A stretch of 64,000 nucleotides of DNA from Novosphingobium guangzhouense (GTDB lineage Bacteria; Pseudomonadota; Alphaproteobacteria; Sphingomonadales; Sphingomonadaceae), in assembly GCF_002896965.1 (NCBI RefSeq), contig NZ_LYMM01000040.1:186001-250000 (forward strand), in the 5' to 3' direction. Shown piece by piece: positions 47,627 through 55,867 of this stretch; position 1 is the stretch's first letter, and every line of letters starts with the position of its first letter. A program made the position numbers and the translations under genes. The notes under the pieces were generated by a model. The model was not told the DNA's origin and searched no databases. It saw nothing but the letters and a program-made list of their open reading frames with translations.

Positions 47627-48313
47627 TCAGGCGCTCACCCGATAGTCGGCAATGATCTCTCCGGCCTCGGCGATCTCGGCCTCGTGGCTTTCCTCGCGCC
47701 AGGTTTCGGCAAGGGCTTCGGTTTCCCACTGCTGCATGGCCGGGTGCGCCAGCATGGCATCGACCCACGCCTGACCGCCACCGACATCAAGGCCATACGT
47801 GCGGATGCGGAAAGCCACCGGCGCATAGAACGCATCGACGGCGGTGAACTCTGCCCCGGCCAGCCATGGCCCACCGAACCGATCCAGCCCGTCCTCGAAC
47901 AGTTCGCGCACCCGGTAGACCTCGCGCACCAGCGCGCCGCTCATCGGGCGGGGCTTGACCCGCACGCCCACGTTCATCGTGCAGGCGCTGCGCAAGGCGG
48001 GGAAACCGGCATGCATTTCGCACACCGCGCTCTGGGCGAAAGCGCGCGCGTCCGGCGCCTTGGGCCAGACGGTGGGATGGCGGTCCGCCAGATAGAGCGT
48101 GATGCCCAGCGAATCCCAGACGGTGCGTTCCTCGTCGATCAGCGCGGGCACCTGCCCGGTGGGCGAGAAGCTGCGGAACGCATCATAGTTCACCGGCATG
48201 GTGAAAGGCTCAAGCTCATCCTCGAACGGAATGGCCAGCGCCTTCATCAGCACCCACGGGCGCAGCGACCAGCTTGAATAGTTCCGGTTCGCGGTGATGA
48301 GGGTGTATGTCAT
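47627..48313 (-). CDS. Glutathione S-transferase family protein
   Basis: 228 residues. The N-terminal thioredoxin-like domain starts YTLITANRNYSSWSLRPWVL, with the Ser-containing N-Y-S-S-W motif of beta/zeta-like GSTs, and GQVPALIDEERTVWDSLGITLY has the cis-Pro and E/D-S glutathione-binding pair. The helical C-domain ends in a long tail. A likely detoxification enzyme; substrate unknown. It neighbours the glutathione peroxidase gene, 103 bases apart on the same strand. Confidence 0.93.
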   Translation of the reverse strand: MTYTLITANRNYSSWSLRPWVLMKALAIPFEDELEPFTMPVNYDAFRSFSPTGQVPALIDEERTVWDSLGITLYLADRHPTVWPKAPDARAFAQSAVCEMHAGFPALRSACTMNVGVRVKPRPMSGALVREVYRVRELFEDGLDRFGGPWLAGAEFTAVDAFYAPVAFRIRTYGLDVGGGQAWVDAMLAHPAMQQWETEALAETWREESHEAEIAEAGEIIADYRVSA

Positions 48314-48380
48314 GGATGGTCCCTTGCGAAGAGTGCGCGAGGGATAACGCGAAGTGGAAGCGCTGGCGAGAGGGCGCGAT

Positions 48381-48409
48381 TTCCTCCCCGAGACAAGTCC
48401 GGGGAGGAA
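48381..48409 (-). terminator. Hairpin after the CoA-transferase operon
   Basis: TTCCTCCCC (48381-48389) pairs with GGGGAGGAA (48401-48409) over an 11-base loop, ten bases past the scoB stop. There is no U run on the minus strand, so termination is likely but not proven. Confidence 0.6.
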
Positions 48410-48418
48410 TTTGCCGGA

Positions 48419-49069
48419 TCAGCTGACGTAATGCGCCGTCGTCTTGGCCGCGACTTCTTCGGCCGTGACGCCGGGAGCGAGTTCGACCAACCTGAACGGG
48501 CTGTCGTGGTCCGGGCGCTGGAACACGGCGAGGTCGGTGATCACCATGTCCACCACGTTGCGTCCCGTCAGCGGCAGGGTGCAGGCGGGGATGAACTTGG
48601 GATCGCCGTTCTTGGAGGTATGCTCCATCACCACGATGATCTTCTTGACGCCCGCGACAAGGTCCATCGCGCCGCCCATGCCCTTGATCATCTTGCCGGG
48701 GATCATCCAGTTGGCGATATCGCCGTTCTCGGCCACTTCCATGGCGCCCAGCACGGTCAGGTCGATGTGCCCGCCGCGGATCATGCCGAAGCTGGTGGCG
48801 CTGTCGAAATAGGCAGAGTGCGGCAGTTCGCTGATGGTCTGCTTGCCCGCGTTGATCAGGTCGGGATCGACCTCGTCCGCGTAAGGGAACGGACCGATGC
48901 CCAGCATCCCGTTCTCGCTCTGCAAGGTGACGGTGATGTCGTCCGGCACATAATTGGCCACCAGCGTCGGGATGCCGATGCCAAGGTTCACATAGAACCC
49001 GTCCTGCAGTTCCTTCGCCGCGCGGGCGGCCATTTCATTGCGGTTCCAGCCTTTGGATTCCTGGGCCAT
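48419..49069 (-). CDS. scoB: 3-oxoacid CoA-transferase subunit B
   Basis: 216 residues. The catalytic Glu lies in [20 protein letters not shown] (S-E-N-G), and [17 protein letters not shown] precedes it. With subunit A it moves CoA from succinyl-CoA to acetoacetate or another 3-oxoacid, opening ketone-body or aromatic-ring degradation products for use. Its ATG overlaps the stop of scoA by one base (TGATG). A PcaJ-type oxoadipate specificity cannot be excluded. Confidence 0.93.
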   Translation of the reverse strand: MAQESKGWNRNEMAARAAKELQDGFYVNLGIGIPTLVANYVPDDITVTLQSENGMLGIGPFPYADEVDPDLINAGKQTISELPHSAYFDSATSFGMIRGGHIDLTVLGAMEVAENGDIANWMIPGKMIKGMGGAMDLVAGVKKIIVVMEHTSKNGDPKFIPACTLPLTGRNVVDMVITDLAVFQRPDHDSPFRLVELAPGVTAEEVAAKTTAHYVS

Positions 49070-49776
49070 CAGGCAGCTTCCCTTTCACGTGTGGTCGTGA
49101 ACTCGATCTTCTTGTCGTAAGGCGCGCCCAGCACGATGCGCTGGACGAAGACGCCGGGCAGGTGGATCGCGTCGGGATCGAGGCTGCCGGTTGGGACGAT
49201 CTCTTCCACCTCGACCACGCAGACCTTGCCGCAAGTGGCCGCAGGCACGTTGAAATTACGCGCGGTCTTGCGGAACACGACGTTGCCGGTTTCGTCCGCC
49301 TTCCAAGCCTTGACGATGGAAAGGTCCGCGAAGATGCCTTCCTCGAGGATGTAATCCTCACCCCGGAACTGCTTCACTTCCTTGCCTTCGGCCACTTGCG
49401 TGCCGACGCCGGTCTTGGTGTAGAAGCCGGGGATGCCTGCCCCGCCTGCGCGCATGCGCTCTGCCAGGGTGCCCTGCGGACAGAACTCCACCTCAAGCTC
49501 TCCGGCCAGGAACTGGCGTTCGAACTCCTTGTTCTCGCCCACGTAGGACGAGATCATCTTCTTCACCTGTTTGGTGCGCAGCAGCTTGCCGATGCCTTCG
49601 TTGTCGATACCGGCATTGTTGGACGCGAAGGTGAGATCCTTCACGCCCGCATCGCGGATCGCATCAAGCAGGCGCTCGGGAATGCCGCATAGGCCGAAAC
49701 CGCCGCTGGCGATCAGCAGGCCGTCCTTGAGCACGCCTTCCAGCGCGGCCTGCGCGCTGGGATAGATCTTCTTCAT
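49069..49776 (-). CDS. scoA: 3-oxoacid CoA-transferase subunit A
   Basis: 235 residues. [20 protein letters not shown] is the glycine-rich CoA-binding signature of subunit A, followed by [16 protein letters not shown] and [20 protein letters not shown]. It forms a heterodimer with the scoB product. The operon is divergent from a LysR-type regulator with 96 bases between start codons, so it is probably the regulator's target. Confidence 0.93.
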   Translation of the reverse strand: MKKIYPSAQAALEGVLKDGLLIASGGFGLCGIPERLLDAIRDAGVKDLTFASNNAGIDNEGIGKLLRTKQVKKMISSYVGENKEFERQFLAGELEVEFCPQGTLAERMRAGGAGIPGFYTKTGVGTQVAEGKEVKQFRGEDYILEEGIFADLSIVKAWKADETGNVVFRKTARNFNVPAATCGKVCVVEVEEIVPTGSLDPDAIHLPGVFVQRIVLGAPYDKKIEFTTTREREAA

Positions 49777-49848
49777 CGAGGGCCATCCTCTTTGTTGTGT
49801 CGGTGGGAGGCTAGACAGCTTCTCCCATCACGAATAGCGATTGTTTTT

Positions 49849-49862
49849 TATCAGTTCCGATA
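49849..49862. promoter_or_regulatory. LysR-type operator candidate
   Basis: TATC-N6-GATA, a 14-base dyad of the T-N11-A type bound by LysR regulators, 10 bases before the regulator's ATG and inside the scoAB divergent gap. The surrounding stretch is much more AT-rich (TTGTTTTTTATC) than the average here, as expected of a shared control region. Confidence 0.5.
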
Positions 49863-49872
49863 TGCAATAATT

Positions 49873-50751
49873 ATGAAACGCATCGCTCTGTTCCATCTCG
49901 AAACGCTGATGTGGATCGATCGGCTCGGCACGTTCGCCGCTGCCGCCGCGCGTCTCAACACCACGCAGCCCGCGATCTCGGCTCGTGTGCGCGAGATCGA
50001 GGAACAGCTGGGCGTCCCCCTGTTCCAGCGCGAAGGGCGACGCATGGTGCTGTCCGCACGCGGACGGCGTCTGGTGAAGGCCAGCGAGCCGCTCTACCAC
50101 GGGCTTGAACAGGTGCTGCTGGAGGCGAGCGACTTTGCAGGTGCCACCGCCGCCGTGCGCATCGGCTCGGGAGAGATCGCGGCGGCCAGCTGCGTGCCCG
50201 CCTTCATCCAGGCGATCGAGCGCGAGCGCCCCGGCGTGGCAATGGAAATCGAGATCGACCTGACCGCCCCCCTGCTCCAGCAACTGCTGACAGGCACGCG
50301 CGATATCGTGTTCCTAGCCGGGCCGGTGGCGAGCCCCGGAATGCGCACCGCGCCGATCGGCTCGGTCCAGCTGGTCTGGGCAGCGGGGGCCGAAGTGGCC
50401 GGGGCGGGCGGCTTCGCACGGCCCTTGCCGGTCTGGTCATTGCCGGACCATTCCCCGCTGCATGCGGTGACGCACCAGACGCTGGAGGCCCACGGCATCG
50501 TCCCGCGCGCGCTGCACACCTGCAACAACGTGCGCACCCTGATAGAGATCGTCGCCAGCGGACAAGGCGCGGCCGTGCTGCCCGAAACCATGGTGCGCGA
50601 ACGCCTTGCCGCCGGACACCTGCACGAAATCCTGCCGCGCCCGCGCCACCACGTCCATTTCGAAGCCGCCATCCGCACGCGTGAACGCGATCCGGTGATC
50701 CTCGACCTGTTCGAACGCGCGCGCGGGCTTGCTATCGATAGCGCGCGCTGA
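49873..50751 (+). CDS. LysR-family transcriptional regulator
   Basis: 292 residues. The N-terminal winged helix reads FAAAAARLNTTQPAISARVR with the recognition helix T-T-Q-P-A-I-S, then LFQREGRRMVLSARGRRL. The C-terminal periplasmic-binding-like effector domain begins at VRIGSGEIAAASCVPAFIQA. It is divergent from scoAB and likely activates that operon in response to an acid or CoA-ester intermediate. The start ATG 49873 lies directly after the operator-like dyad, leaving almost no leader. Confidence 0.94.
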   Translation: MKRIALFHLETLMWIDRLGTFAAAAARLNTTQPAISARVREIEEQLGVPLFQREGRRMVLSARGRRLVKASEPLYHGLEQVLLEASDFAGATAAVRIGSGEIAAASCVPAFIQAIERERPGVAMEIEIDLTAPLLQQLLTGTRDIVFLAGPVASPGMRTAPIGSVQLVWAAGAEVAGAGGFARPLPVWSLPDHSPLHAVTHQTLEAHGIVPRALHTCNNVRTLIEIVASGQGAAVLPETMVRERLAAGHLHEILPRPRHHVHFEAAIRTRERDPVILDLFERARGLAIDSAR

Positions 50752-50782
50752 ACAGGCGCCGGACCTGCAACCCCGCGCGGCG

Positions 50783-50816
50783 CAAAACGTTCTTTGGACA
50801 GCAACAGAACGTTTTG
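50783..50816. promoter_or_regulatory. 11-bp inverted repeat between the LysR and stress-protein genes
   Basis: CAAAACGTTCT (50783-50793) is exactly mirrored by AGAACGTTTTG (50806-50816) across 12 bases. Each arm contains AACGTT, itself a palindrome. It could terminate the LysR transcript or be a dimer-binding operator for the stress protein gene 65 bases downstream; it has TTTT inside the second arm but no trailing run. Confidence 0.55.
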
Positions 50817-50880
50817 ATTCCGGTCATGGAAGCTGCGCTGTCACCGGGTTAGGCTGGCGGGGCAAAGAGGGAGAAAGACC

Positions 50881-51654
50881 ATGCGCTCTATACTCGTCAA
50901 TGCCGACCGCAAGCCGGGCAACGATGCCCGCCTGCAAACCGCCGTGGACATCGCGCGCCGCGAAAACGGCCATGTCACCGTGCTCGTCGATACGCCGGTC
51001 TCGCGGTACATCGCGATGGACCCGATGGGCGGCAGCTACGTGCTGACCGAAGCGCTCGACAAGGCGCTGGCCACGGATGACGAGATCGCCACCGCTGCCG
51101 AGGCGCGGCTGGCAGGGGCGGGCATTCCGTTCGAGGTTATCCGCTGCGAGGACGATCCCGTCACCGCCTTCGCTTATGCCGCGCGCCTGGCCGATCTCAT
51201 CGTCGTGTCGCGCTCGGGCGGGCTGGCCGGAGATCTTGCGCTGCGCGCCCGTGCGCCGGTGCTGGCGCTGGCCGAAACCCCGCTTGCCATCCCGGTCGGC
51301 ACCGCCTGCATCGGCTGGGACGGCGGCGAACAGGCGGCCGCCGCGCTGCGCGCTGCCGCTCCGCTGCTGGCGCAGTGTTCGTCGGTGAAGCTGGTCTGCG
51401 TGGTGGAGAAGGAAGGCGGCTTCCCCGCCGCCGACGCCCTGCGCTACCTGTCGCGCCACGGCATCAACGCCGAACTGGAAGAGCATGAGCGCCGCTCGTC
51501 GACTCAGGAGACGCTGGCGGCGGCTGTCGCCGGCACCGACCTGCTGGTGATGGGCGCCTACGGCAAGAATCGCGTCCGTGAGTTCCTGTTCGGCGGCGTG
51601 ACCGAATTCTTCCTGACCGAGAAAAGCGCGCCGGCGCTGCTCCTCGCTCACTGA
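50881..51654 (+). CDS. Universal stress protein family, tandem domains
   Basis: 257 residues with two Usp folds. The first half starts MRSILVNADRKPGNDARL and ends LADLIVVSRSGGLAGDLAL. The second half ends TDLLVMGAYGKNRVREFLFG and VTEFFLTEKSAPALLLAH, the G-x2-R-x8-9-G-(S/T)-like phosphate motif of ATP-binding Usp, slightly altered. Such proteins help survival under stress or starvation; ligand and partner are unknown. GAGGGAG precedes ATG 50881. It is flanked by an inverted repeat and a terminator. Confidence 0.9.
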   Translation: MRSILVNADRKPGNDARLQTAVDIARRENGHVTVLVDTPVSRYIAMDPMGGSYVLTEALDKALATDDEIATAAEARLAGAGIPFEVIRCEDDPVTAFAYAARLADLIVVSRSGGLAGDLALRARAPVLALAETPLAIPVGTACIGWDGGEQAAAALRAAAPLLAQCSSVKLVCVVEKEGGFPAADALRYLSRHGINAELEEHERRSSTQETLAAAVAGTDLLVMGAYGKNRVREFLFGGVTEFFLTEKSAPALLLAH

Positions 51655-51675
51655 TCCGTCGGACAGAAAAGCACT

Positions 51676-51709
51676 GCGGCGCCGCCCCGAAAGGGTCCGG
51701 CGCCGCTTT
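51676..51709 (+). terminator. Terminator after the universal stress protein gene
   Basis: GCGGCGCC (51676-51683) pairs with GGCGCCGC (51699-51706), with partial CCC/GGG pairing inside the loop, followed by TTT. It starts 22 bases past the stop. Confidence 0.75.
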
Positions 51710-51904
51710 CGCATGGCCGGTTCGCAAGGGCGGAAAGCCAATATACTCAGCACGGTAAGTAATTATCGCGGCGCAGCAGGCAAAGGATTGCAGGGCATCG
51801 CTCCGGCGTTGCGATCTCTCGTATAGGTAAAGCGAAAACTGAATCGCGGTCAATTATCATACATGGGTGAAATCCTGACATTCCGTTCATTCGGGAAACG
51901 GTAC

Positions 51905-51930
51905 TGCAACATTTTGCAACCTTTGTTGCA
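51905..51930. promoter_or_regulatory. Cluster of TGCAAC half-sites upstream of the candidate sRNA
   Basis: TGCAAC at 51905 and 51915, and its complement GTTGCA at 51925, lie at 10-base steps. The last two form a dyad with a 4-base spacer. They sit 32-57 bases upstream of the promoter-like -35 at 51962 and could bind an activator. Confidence 0.35.
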
Positions 51931-51961
51931 GGTTTCGCAATGCGTCCTATCCTTTTCGCAC

Positions 51962-51990
51962 TTGCACAAAACCCGAGTCACAGGCATATA
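51962..51990 (+). promoter_or_regulatory. Promoter candidate for the sRNA
   Basis: TTGCAC (51962-51967), 17 bases, CATATA (51985-51990); a slightly different -10, TATAGA (51987-51992), is possible with a longer spacer. Transcription would begin near 51996-51998, at the base of the first hairpin described for the sRNA. Confidence 0.45.
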
Positions 51991-51995
51991 GACAG

Positions 51996-52058
51996 TGCCT
52001 TTCAGGCATCCTCTCCCAAAACTTCTACGGCCTGGTCGGTAACGACCGGGCCTTTTTT
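51996..52058 (+). ncRNA. Candidate small regulatory RNA, about 62 nt
   Basis: Between the stress-protein terminator and the CDC48 gene there is a compact sRNA-like layout: a 5-bp hairpin TGCCT-TTC-AGGCA, an unpaired C/U-rich stretch (TCCTCTCCCAAAACTTCTAC), and a strong terminator hairpin. In the latter GGCC (52029-52032) and GGTCG pair with CGACC and GGCC (52049-52052), the loop is GTAA, and six T follow. The exposed CCUCUCCC could pair with Shine-Dalgarno regions, as in several alphaproteobacterial sRNAs. It could instead be an attenuating leader for the ATPase gene 160 bases downstream. No credible peptide is encoded. Confidence 0.55.
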
Positions 52059-52217
52059 CTTGTCCGTGTAATGCGCGAAAAGAGCAGCGTTCCGGAGGAA
52101 CACGTGCTCGGCGCAGGGGTTGGTTTGAAATCCCCGGTGGTGATACCCAGTTATCCGTCACCGCCCGGCAGATCAGCAGATGGCCGGGATCGGGATCGAG
52201 GAAGGAAAACCCCGCAC

Positions 52218-54527
52218 ATGGCGGATACCGACATCAAGACCGAAGACCGCACCGTCAGGCTGCAGGTCGCTGCCGCTCGTCAGGAAGAGAGCGGCCAGGG
52301 CATCGCCCGCCTTTCCCGCGCCTCGCTTTCAGAGATCGGCGCGCTTGAAGGCGACGTACTCGAAATCACCGGCAAGGCCGTCACCGTGGCCCGCGCCGTG
52401 CTGGCGTTCGAGGAGGACGAGGGGCTTTCCGTCATCCGCCTCGACGGTCTGCAGCGCGGCAATGCCGAGGTCGGCTCCGGCGACCACGTGACCGTGCGCA
52501 AGACCGATTCGCGCCCCGCGCAGCGCGTCGTCTTCGCGCCCGCGCAGAAGGACATGCGCCTGCAAGGCCCCTCTGCCGCATTGAAGCGCAACTTCTTCCA
52601 GCGCCCGATGGTGCAGGGTGACCTTGTTGCCACCACCGGCCAGCAGCAGGTCGCGGACATCCCGCCCCAGCTGCGCCGTATGTTCAACGCCCCCGCCTAT
52701 GCGCTGACGCAGATCCGCCTCAACGTCGTCTCCACCACCCCGCGCGGTATCGTCCACATCGACGAGAACACCGAGGTGGAACTGCGCGAGACTTTCGAAG
52801 AGGCGCACGATGCCCGGGGCGACGTCAATTACGACGACGTCGGCGGCATGACCGACACCATTCGCCAGTTGCGCGAAATGGTGGAACTGCCGCTGCGCTA
52901 TCCGGAGCTGTTCACCCGCCTTGGCGTCGCTCCGCCCAAGGGCGTGCTGCTGCACGGCCCGCCGGGAACCGGCAAGACGCGCCTTGCGCAAGCCGTCGCC
53001 AACGAAAGCGAGGCGCAGTTCTTCTCCATCAACGGCCCGGAAATCATGGGCTCGGGCTATGGCGAAAGCGAAAAGCACCTGCGCGAAGTGTTCGAGGAAG
53101 CGACCAAGGCGGCTCCCGCCATCGTCTTCATCGACGAGATCGATTCGATCGCCCCCAAGCGCGACCAGGTCCATGGCGAGGCGGAAAAGCGCCTCGTCGC
53201 CCAGTTGCTCACGCTGATGGATGGGATCGACAGCCGCGCGCACGTGGTCGTCATCGCCGCCACCAACCGGCCTGACGCCATCGATGAGGCCCTGCGCCGC
53301 CCCGGCCGGTTCGACCGCGAAATCGTCATCGGCGTGCCCGACGAAAAGGGCCGCCGCGAGATCCTGGGCATCCACACCCGCGGCATGCCGCTGAGCGAGC
53401 GTGTGGATCTTAACGAACTTGCCCGCACCACGCACGGCTTCGTCGGCGCCGACCTTGCCGCCCTGACGCGTGAGGCCGCGATCGAGGCAGTGCGCCGGAT
53501 CATGCCCAAGCTGGACCTTGAAGCGCGCACGATCCCTGCCGAAGTGCTGGAAACCATCCGCGTCTACCGGGAAGACTTCGTAGAGGCCCTGAAGCGCGTC
53601 CAGCCGTCTGCCATGCGTGAAGTCATGGTGCAGGTGCCAAACATCGGCTGGGCCGATATCGGCGGTCTGGACGATGCGCAGATCAAGCTGAAGGAAGGCA
53701 TCGAACTGCCGCTGAAGAACCCGGAAGCGTTCCACAAGCTGGGCATCCGCCCGGCCAAGGGCTTCCTGCTCTACGGTCCGCCCGGCACCGGCAAGACCCT
53801 GCTGGCCAAGGCCGTGGCGAAAGAGGCGGAGGCGAACTTCATCTCGATCAAGTCGTCAGACCTGCTCTCCAAGTGGTATGGCGAAAGCGAACAGCAGATC
53901 GCCCGCCTCTTTGCCCGCGCACGACAGGTGGCCCCTTGCGTGATCTTCATCGACGAGATCGACAGCCTCGTCCCCGCCCGCGGGATGGGCGGAGGCGGCG
54001 GGGAACCGCAAGTCACCGCCCGCGTGGTCAACACCATCCTTGCCGAGATGGACGGGATGGAGGAACTGCAATCGGTCGTCCTTGTCGGCGCCACCAACCG
54101 CCCGGCACTGGTCGACCCCGCCCTCCTGCGCCCCGGTCGCTTCGACGAACTGGTCTACGTCGGCACCCCCGACGCACCGGGCCGCGAACACATCCTAGGC
54201 ATCCACACCAGCCGCATGCCGCTGGCCGAGGACGTGCGCCTGGGCGAAATCGCGGACCGCACGCAGCGCTTCACCGGGGCGGATCTGGAAGACGTGGTCC
54301 GCCGCGCCGGCCTGATCGCCATCCGCAAGCGCGGCGCCGAAGTGGAAGCTGTGACCATGCAGGACTTCGAGGAAGCCCTTGAAGACAGCCGCGCCACCGT
54401 GACCGAGGAAATGGAAGCCGAATACCAGCGCATGAAGGGCGAATTGAAAAAGCGCGCCATGGAAGTGACGCCGATCGGCTTCATCGCCCCCGGCATGGTG
54501 GAAAGCACAAGGGACCGCAAGCACTGA
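52218..54527 (+). CDS. CDC48/VAT-type double AAA ATPase
   Basis: 769 residues. It has the CDC48 N-domain (VAAARQEESGQGIARLSRAS, a double-psi beta barrel), D1 with Walker A GPPGTGKT (247-254) and Walker B IVFIDEIDSIAPKRD, and D2 with Walker A near 520-527 and Walker B VIFIDEIDSLVPARG. Both arginine-finger regions are present (RRPGRFDREI, LRPGRFDELV). Archaeal VAT and eukaryotic p97 unfold proteins; bacterial copies are uncommon and of unknown role. ATG 52218 has GAGGAAGGA upstream; the frame to 52071 runs into the candidate sRNA terminator. The C-terminal tail lacks the HbYX proteasome-docking motif. Confidence 0.96.
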   Translation: MADTDIKTEDRTVRLQVAAARQEESGQGIARLSRASLSEIGALEGDVLEITGKAVTVARAVLAFEEDEGLSVIRLDGLQRGNAEVGSGDHVTVRKTDSRPAQRVVFAPAQKDMRLQGPSAALKRNFFQRPMVQGDLVATTGQQQVADIPPQLRRMFNAPAYALTQIRLNVVSTTPRGIVHIDENTEVELRETFEEAHDARGDVNYDDVGGMTDTIRQLREMVELPLRYPELFTRLGVAPPKGVLLHGPPGTGKTRLAQAVANESEAQFFSINGPEIMGSGYGESEKHLREVFEEATKAAPAIVFIDEIDSIAPKRDQVHGEAEKRLVAQLLTLMDGIDSRAHVVVIAATNRPDAIDEALRRPGRFDREIVIGVPDEKGRREILGIHTRGMPLSERVDLNELARTTHGFVGADLAALTREAAIEAVRRIMPKLDLEARTIPAEVLETIRVYREDFVEALKRVQPSAMREVMVQVPNIGWADIGGLDDAQIKLKEGIELPLKNPEAFHKLGIRPAKGFLLYGPPGTGKTLLAKAVAKEAEANFISIKSSDLLSKWYGESEQQIARLFARARQVAPCVIFIDEIDSLVPARGMGGGGGEPQVTARVVNTILAEMDGMEELQSVVLVGATNRPALVDPALLRPGRFDELVYVGTPDAPGREHILGIHTSRMPLAEDVRLGEIADRTQRFTGADLEDVVRRAGLIAIRKRGAEVEAVTMQDFEEALEDSRATVTEEMEAEYQRMKGELKKRAMEVTPIGFIAPGMVESTRDRKH

Positions 54528-54582
54528 CGCCTTGCGCCCGCTCCGCTTGCGGCGGGGCGGGAAGGAAACAATGCCGTGACGC

Positions 54583-54613
54583 AAAAGCCCGGTCGATACC
54601 GACCGGGCTTTTT
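54583..54613. terminator. Bidirectional terminator between the CDC48 and barrel genes
   Basis: A 13-bp stem AAAAGCCCGGTCG (54583-54595) with 54600-54612 and a 4-base loop, giving T runs on both strands. It serves the plus-strand ATPase gene and the convergent outer-membrane protein gene. Its core CCGGTCG-N4-CGACCGG is similar to that of the sRNA terminator upstream of the ATPase. Confidence 0.92.
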
Positions 54614-54623
54614 AGCATTCGGG

Positions 54624-55382
54624 CTAGAATTCGTGCTGATAGGACACGCCGATGCGCTGGCGGCCGCCGAAGGTGTTGTCTACGTAACTGGCCCGGACGG
54701 CCACCGTGTCCTTCCCCGTCAGGTGATAGGACAGGCCCGCCGCAGCTGCCACGCCCGAAAAGCCGTGCGTTCCCTTGGTGTAATTACCCCCGCCCATGGC
54801 CGTGAGCCGCTCTGTCAGGGGACGCAGCACGAAAAGGCCGACATAGCCGCTGTTGCTGCTGACCTCGATGGGAATGCCGTCCTGCACGTCAAGGTCCGTC
54901 ACGGCCTGCTTGCCCTTGGTATAAGTGTACCCGAAGGGCACGAATATCTGCCACTTCCCGGTCTTGAGCCCAAGGTTGCGCAGCGGCACGAACCCGCCCA
55001 GCGAATATCGCGTCTGGTGAACGCCCGATTCCAGCTCACTGCTGGCCGCCGAAAACGTGACGATCGCCACCGGCAACAGGTAGGACGCGCCAAGGGACCA
55101 TTGACCCGACTTCGCCACGCGCCCGTTGAACTTCAACTTCGGGCCGATCGCTACAGAGCCCGAAGCGGAAAGTTCGTCCGCATAGGACACCCCGACCTTG
55201 GTAGCGATCTTCGTCGGATCCTCGGCAACTTTTTCCTGCTCTGGCGATGGCGTGGCGGTCGGCTCTTCGGCCCGGCAAGGCGTCGAAAATGCCATGGCTG
55301 CGGATGCGATGCCCCCGAATAAGGCGGCAAAACCAACCTGCCGGGATGGAAAACGGCGCTCCGGGTTGGAGGGCATGTGCAT
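54624..55382 (-). CDS. Outer-membrane beta-barrel protein
   Basis: 252 residues with a signal peptide (VGFAALFGGIASAAMAFSTPCRA), then a Pro/Glu-rich linker and about 8-10 amphipathic strands: KVGVSYADELSASGSVAIG, QTRYSLGGFVPLRNLG, WQIFVPFGYTYTKGK. It ends IGVSYQHEF with the C-terminal Phe that directs barrel insertion by BAM. No channel or enzyme family is recognised. The start is 55382 or 55376 (both ATG); the longer frame to 55457 would bury the signal peptide. It shares a bidirectional terminator with the CDC48 gene. Confidence 0.8.
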   Translation of the reverse strand: MHMPSNPERRFPSRQVGFAALFGGIASAAMAFSTPCRAEEPTATPSPEQEKVAEDPTKIATKVGVSYADELSASGSVAIGPKLKFNGRVAKSGQWSLGASYLLPVAIVTFSAASSELESGVHQTRYSLGGFVPLRNLGLKTGKWQIFVPFGYTYTKGKQAVTDLDVQDGIPIEVSSNSGYVGLFVLRPLTERLTAMGGGNYTKGTHGFSGVAAAAGLSYHLTGKDTVAVRASYVDNTFGGRQRIGVSYQHEF

Positions 55383-55561
55383 GAACCGGCTCCCTGTCGC
55401 CTGCCCACATGGCATTCGATTTCGCTTCAGAGTAGATCGCGAAGGCACGCCCCTCAAACCGGGTCAGCCCTGCCTTTGCCTGGGGGATATACCGAGCACG
55501 GGCCATGCCGGTCCCCGAAACCGTTTTCCTACAGGTGCCTGCGCATCATAATCTTACCGGC

Positions 55562-55867
55562 ATGACCCAGATTCATGCACCGCAGCCCCCTCGACGGACC
55601 AACGCCGACTATCGCTGGACCAGAACGAAGATACACGCCTTCGTCACGGCACTGGCCCGAACCGGAGAAGTCGCCGCCGCCGCGCGCGAAGTGGGCATGT
55701 CGCGCCAGTCGGCCTATCGCCTGCGCGCGCGGCTTGGCCCGCAATTCGCGCAAGTCTGGAACGAAGGGCTGGCCTGGGCCGAAGAGCTGCGGCAGGAACG
55801 GCGGTTTCACAAGGTTACACCTCCGCCCCCGCAAGGTGACACTCAAGGTGACACATCCGTCGCCTAA
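55562..55867 (+). CDS. Small helix-turn-helix protein with an interrupted repeat tail
   Basis: 101 residues from ATG 55562 (upstream in-frame ATG at 55505; neither has a clear ribosome site). The helix-turn-helix reads TGEVAAAAREVGMSRQSAYR and then LRARLGPQF. The C-terminus is a repeat tail, QGDTQGDTSVA, and the TAA stop at 55865-55867 falls where other copies of the 21-base repeat have CAA (Gln). Beyond it the same frame goes on as GDTFALQGDTSGTQGDTFGP to a second stop near 55970. The stop therefore looks like a nonsense change that trimmed a longer tail. No DNA target is known. Confidence 0.65.
   Translation: MTQIHAPQPPRRTNADYRWTRTKIHAFVTALARTGEVAAAAREVGMSRQSAYRLRARLGPQFAQVWNEGLAWAEELRQERRFHKVTPPPPQGDTQGDTSVA

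Noticed and set aside
49777..49872. Riboswitch in the scoAB/LysR gap
   Set aside because: The gap is only 96 bases, AT-rich and without stable helices; an operator explains it better.
50817..50880. EcfG-type general stress promoter before the universal stress protein gene
   Set aside because: GGAAG and GTT are present but separated by 15 bases rather than 16-17, and the first box differs from GGAAC.
51850..52161. 103-codon minus-strand frame in the CDC48 upstream gap
   Set aside because: It crosses the candidate sRNA and its terminator, has no ribosome site and an Arg/Cys-rich composition unlike real genes here.
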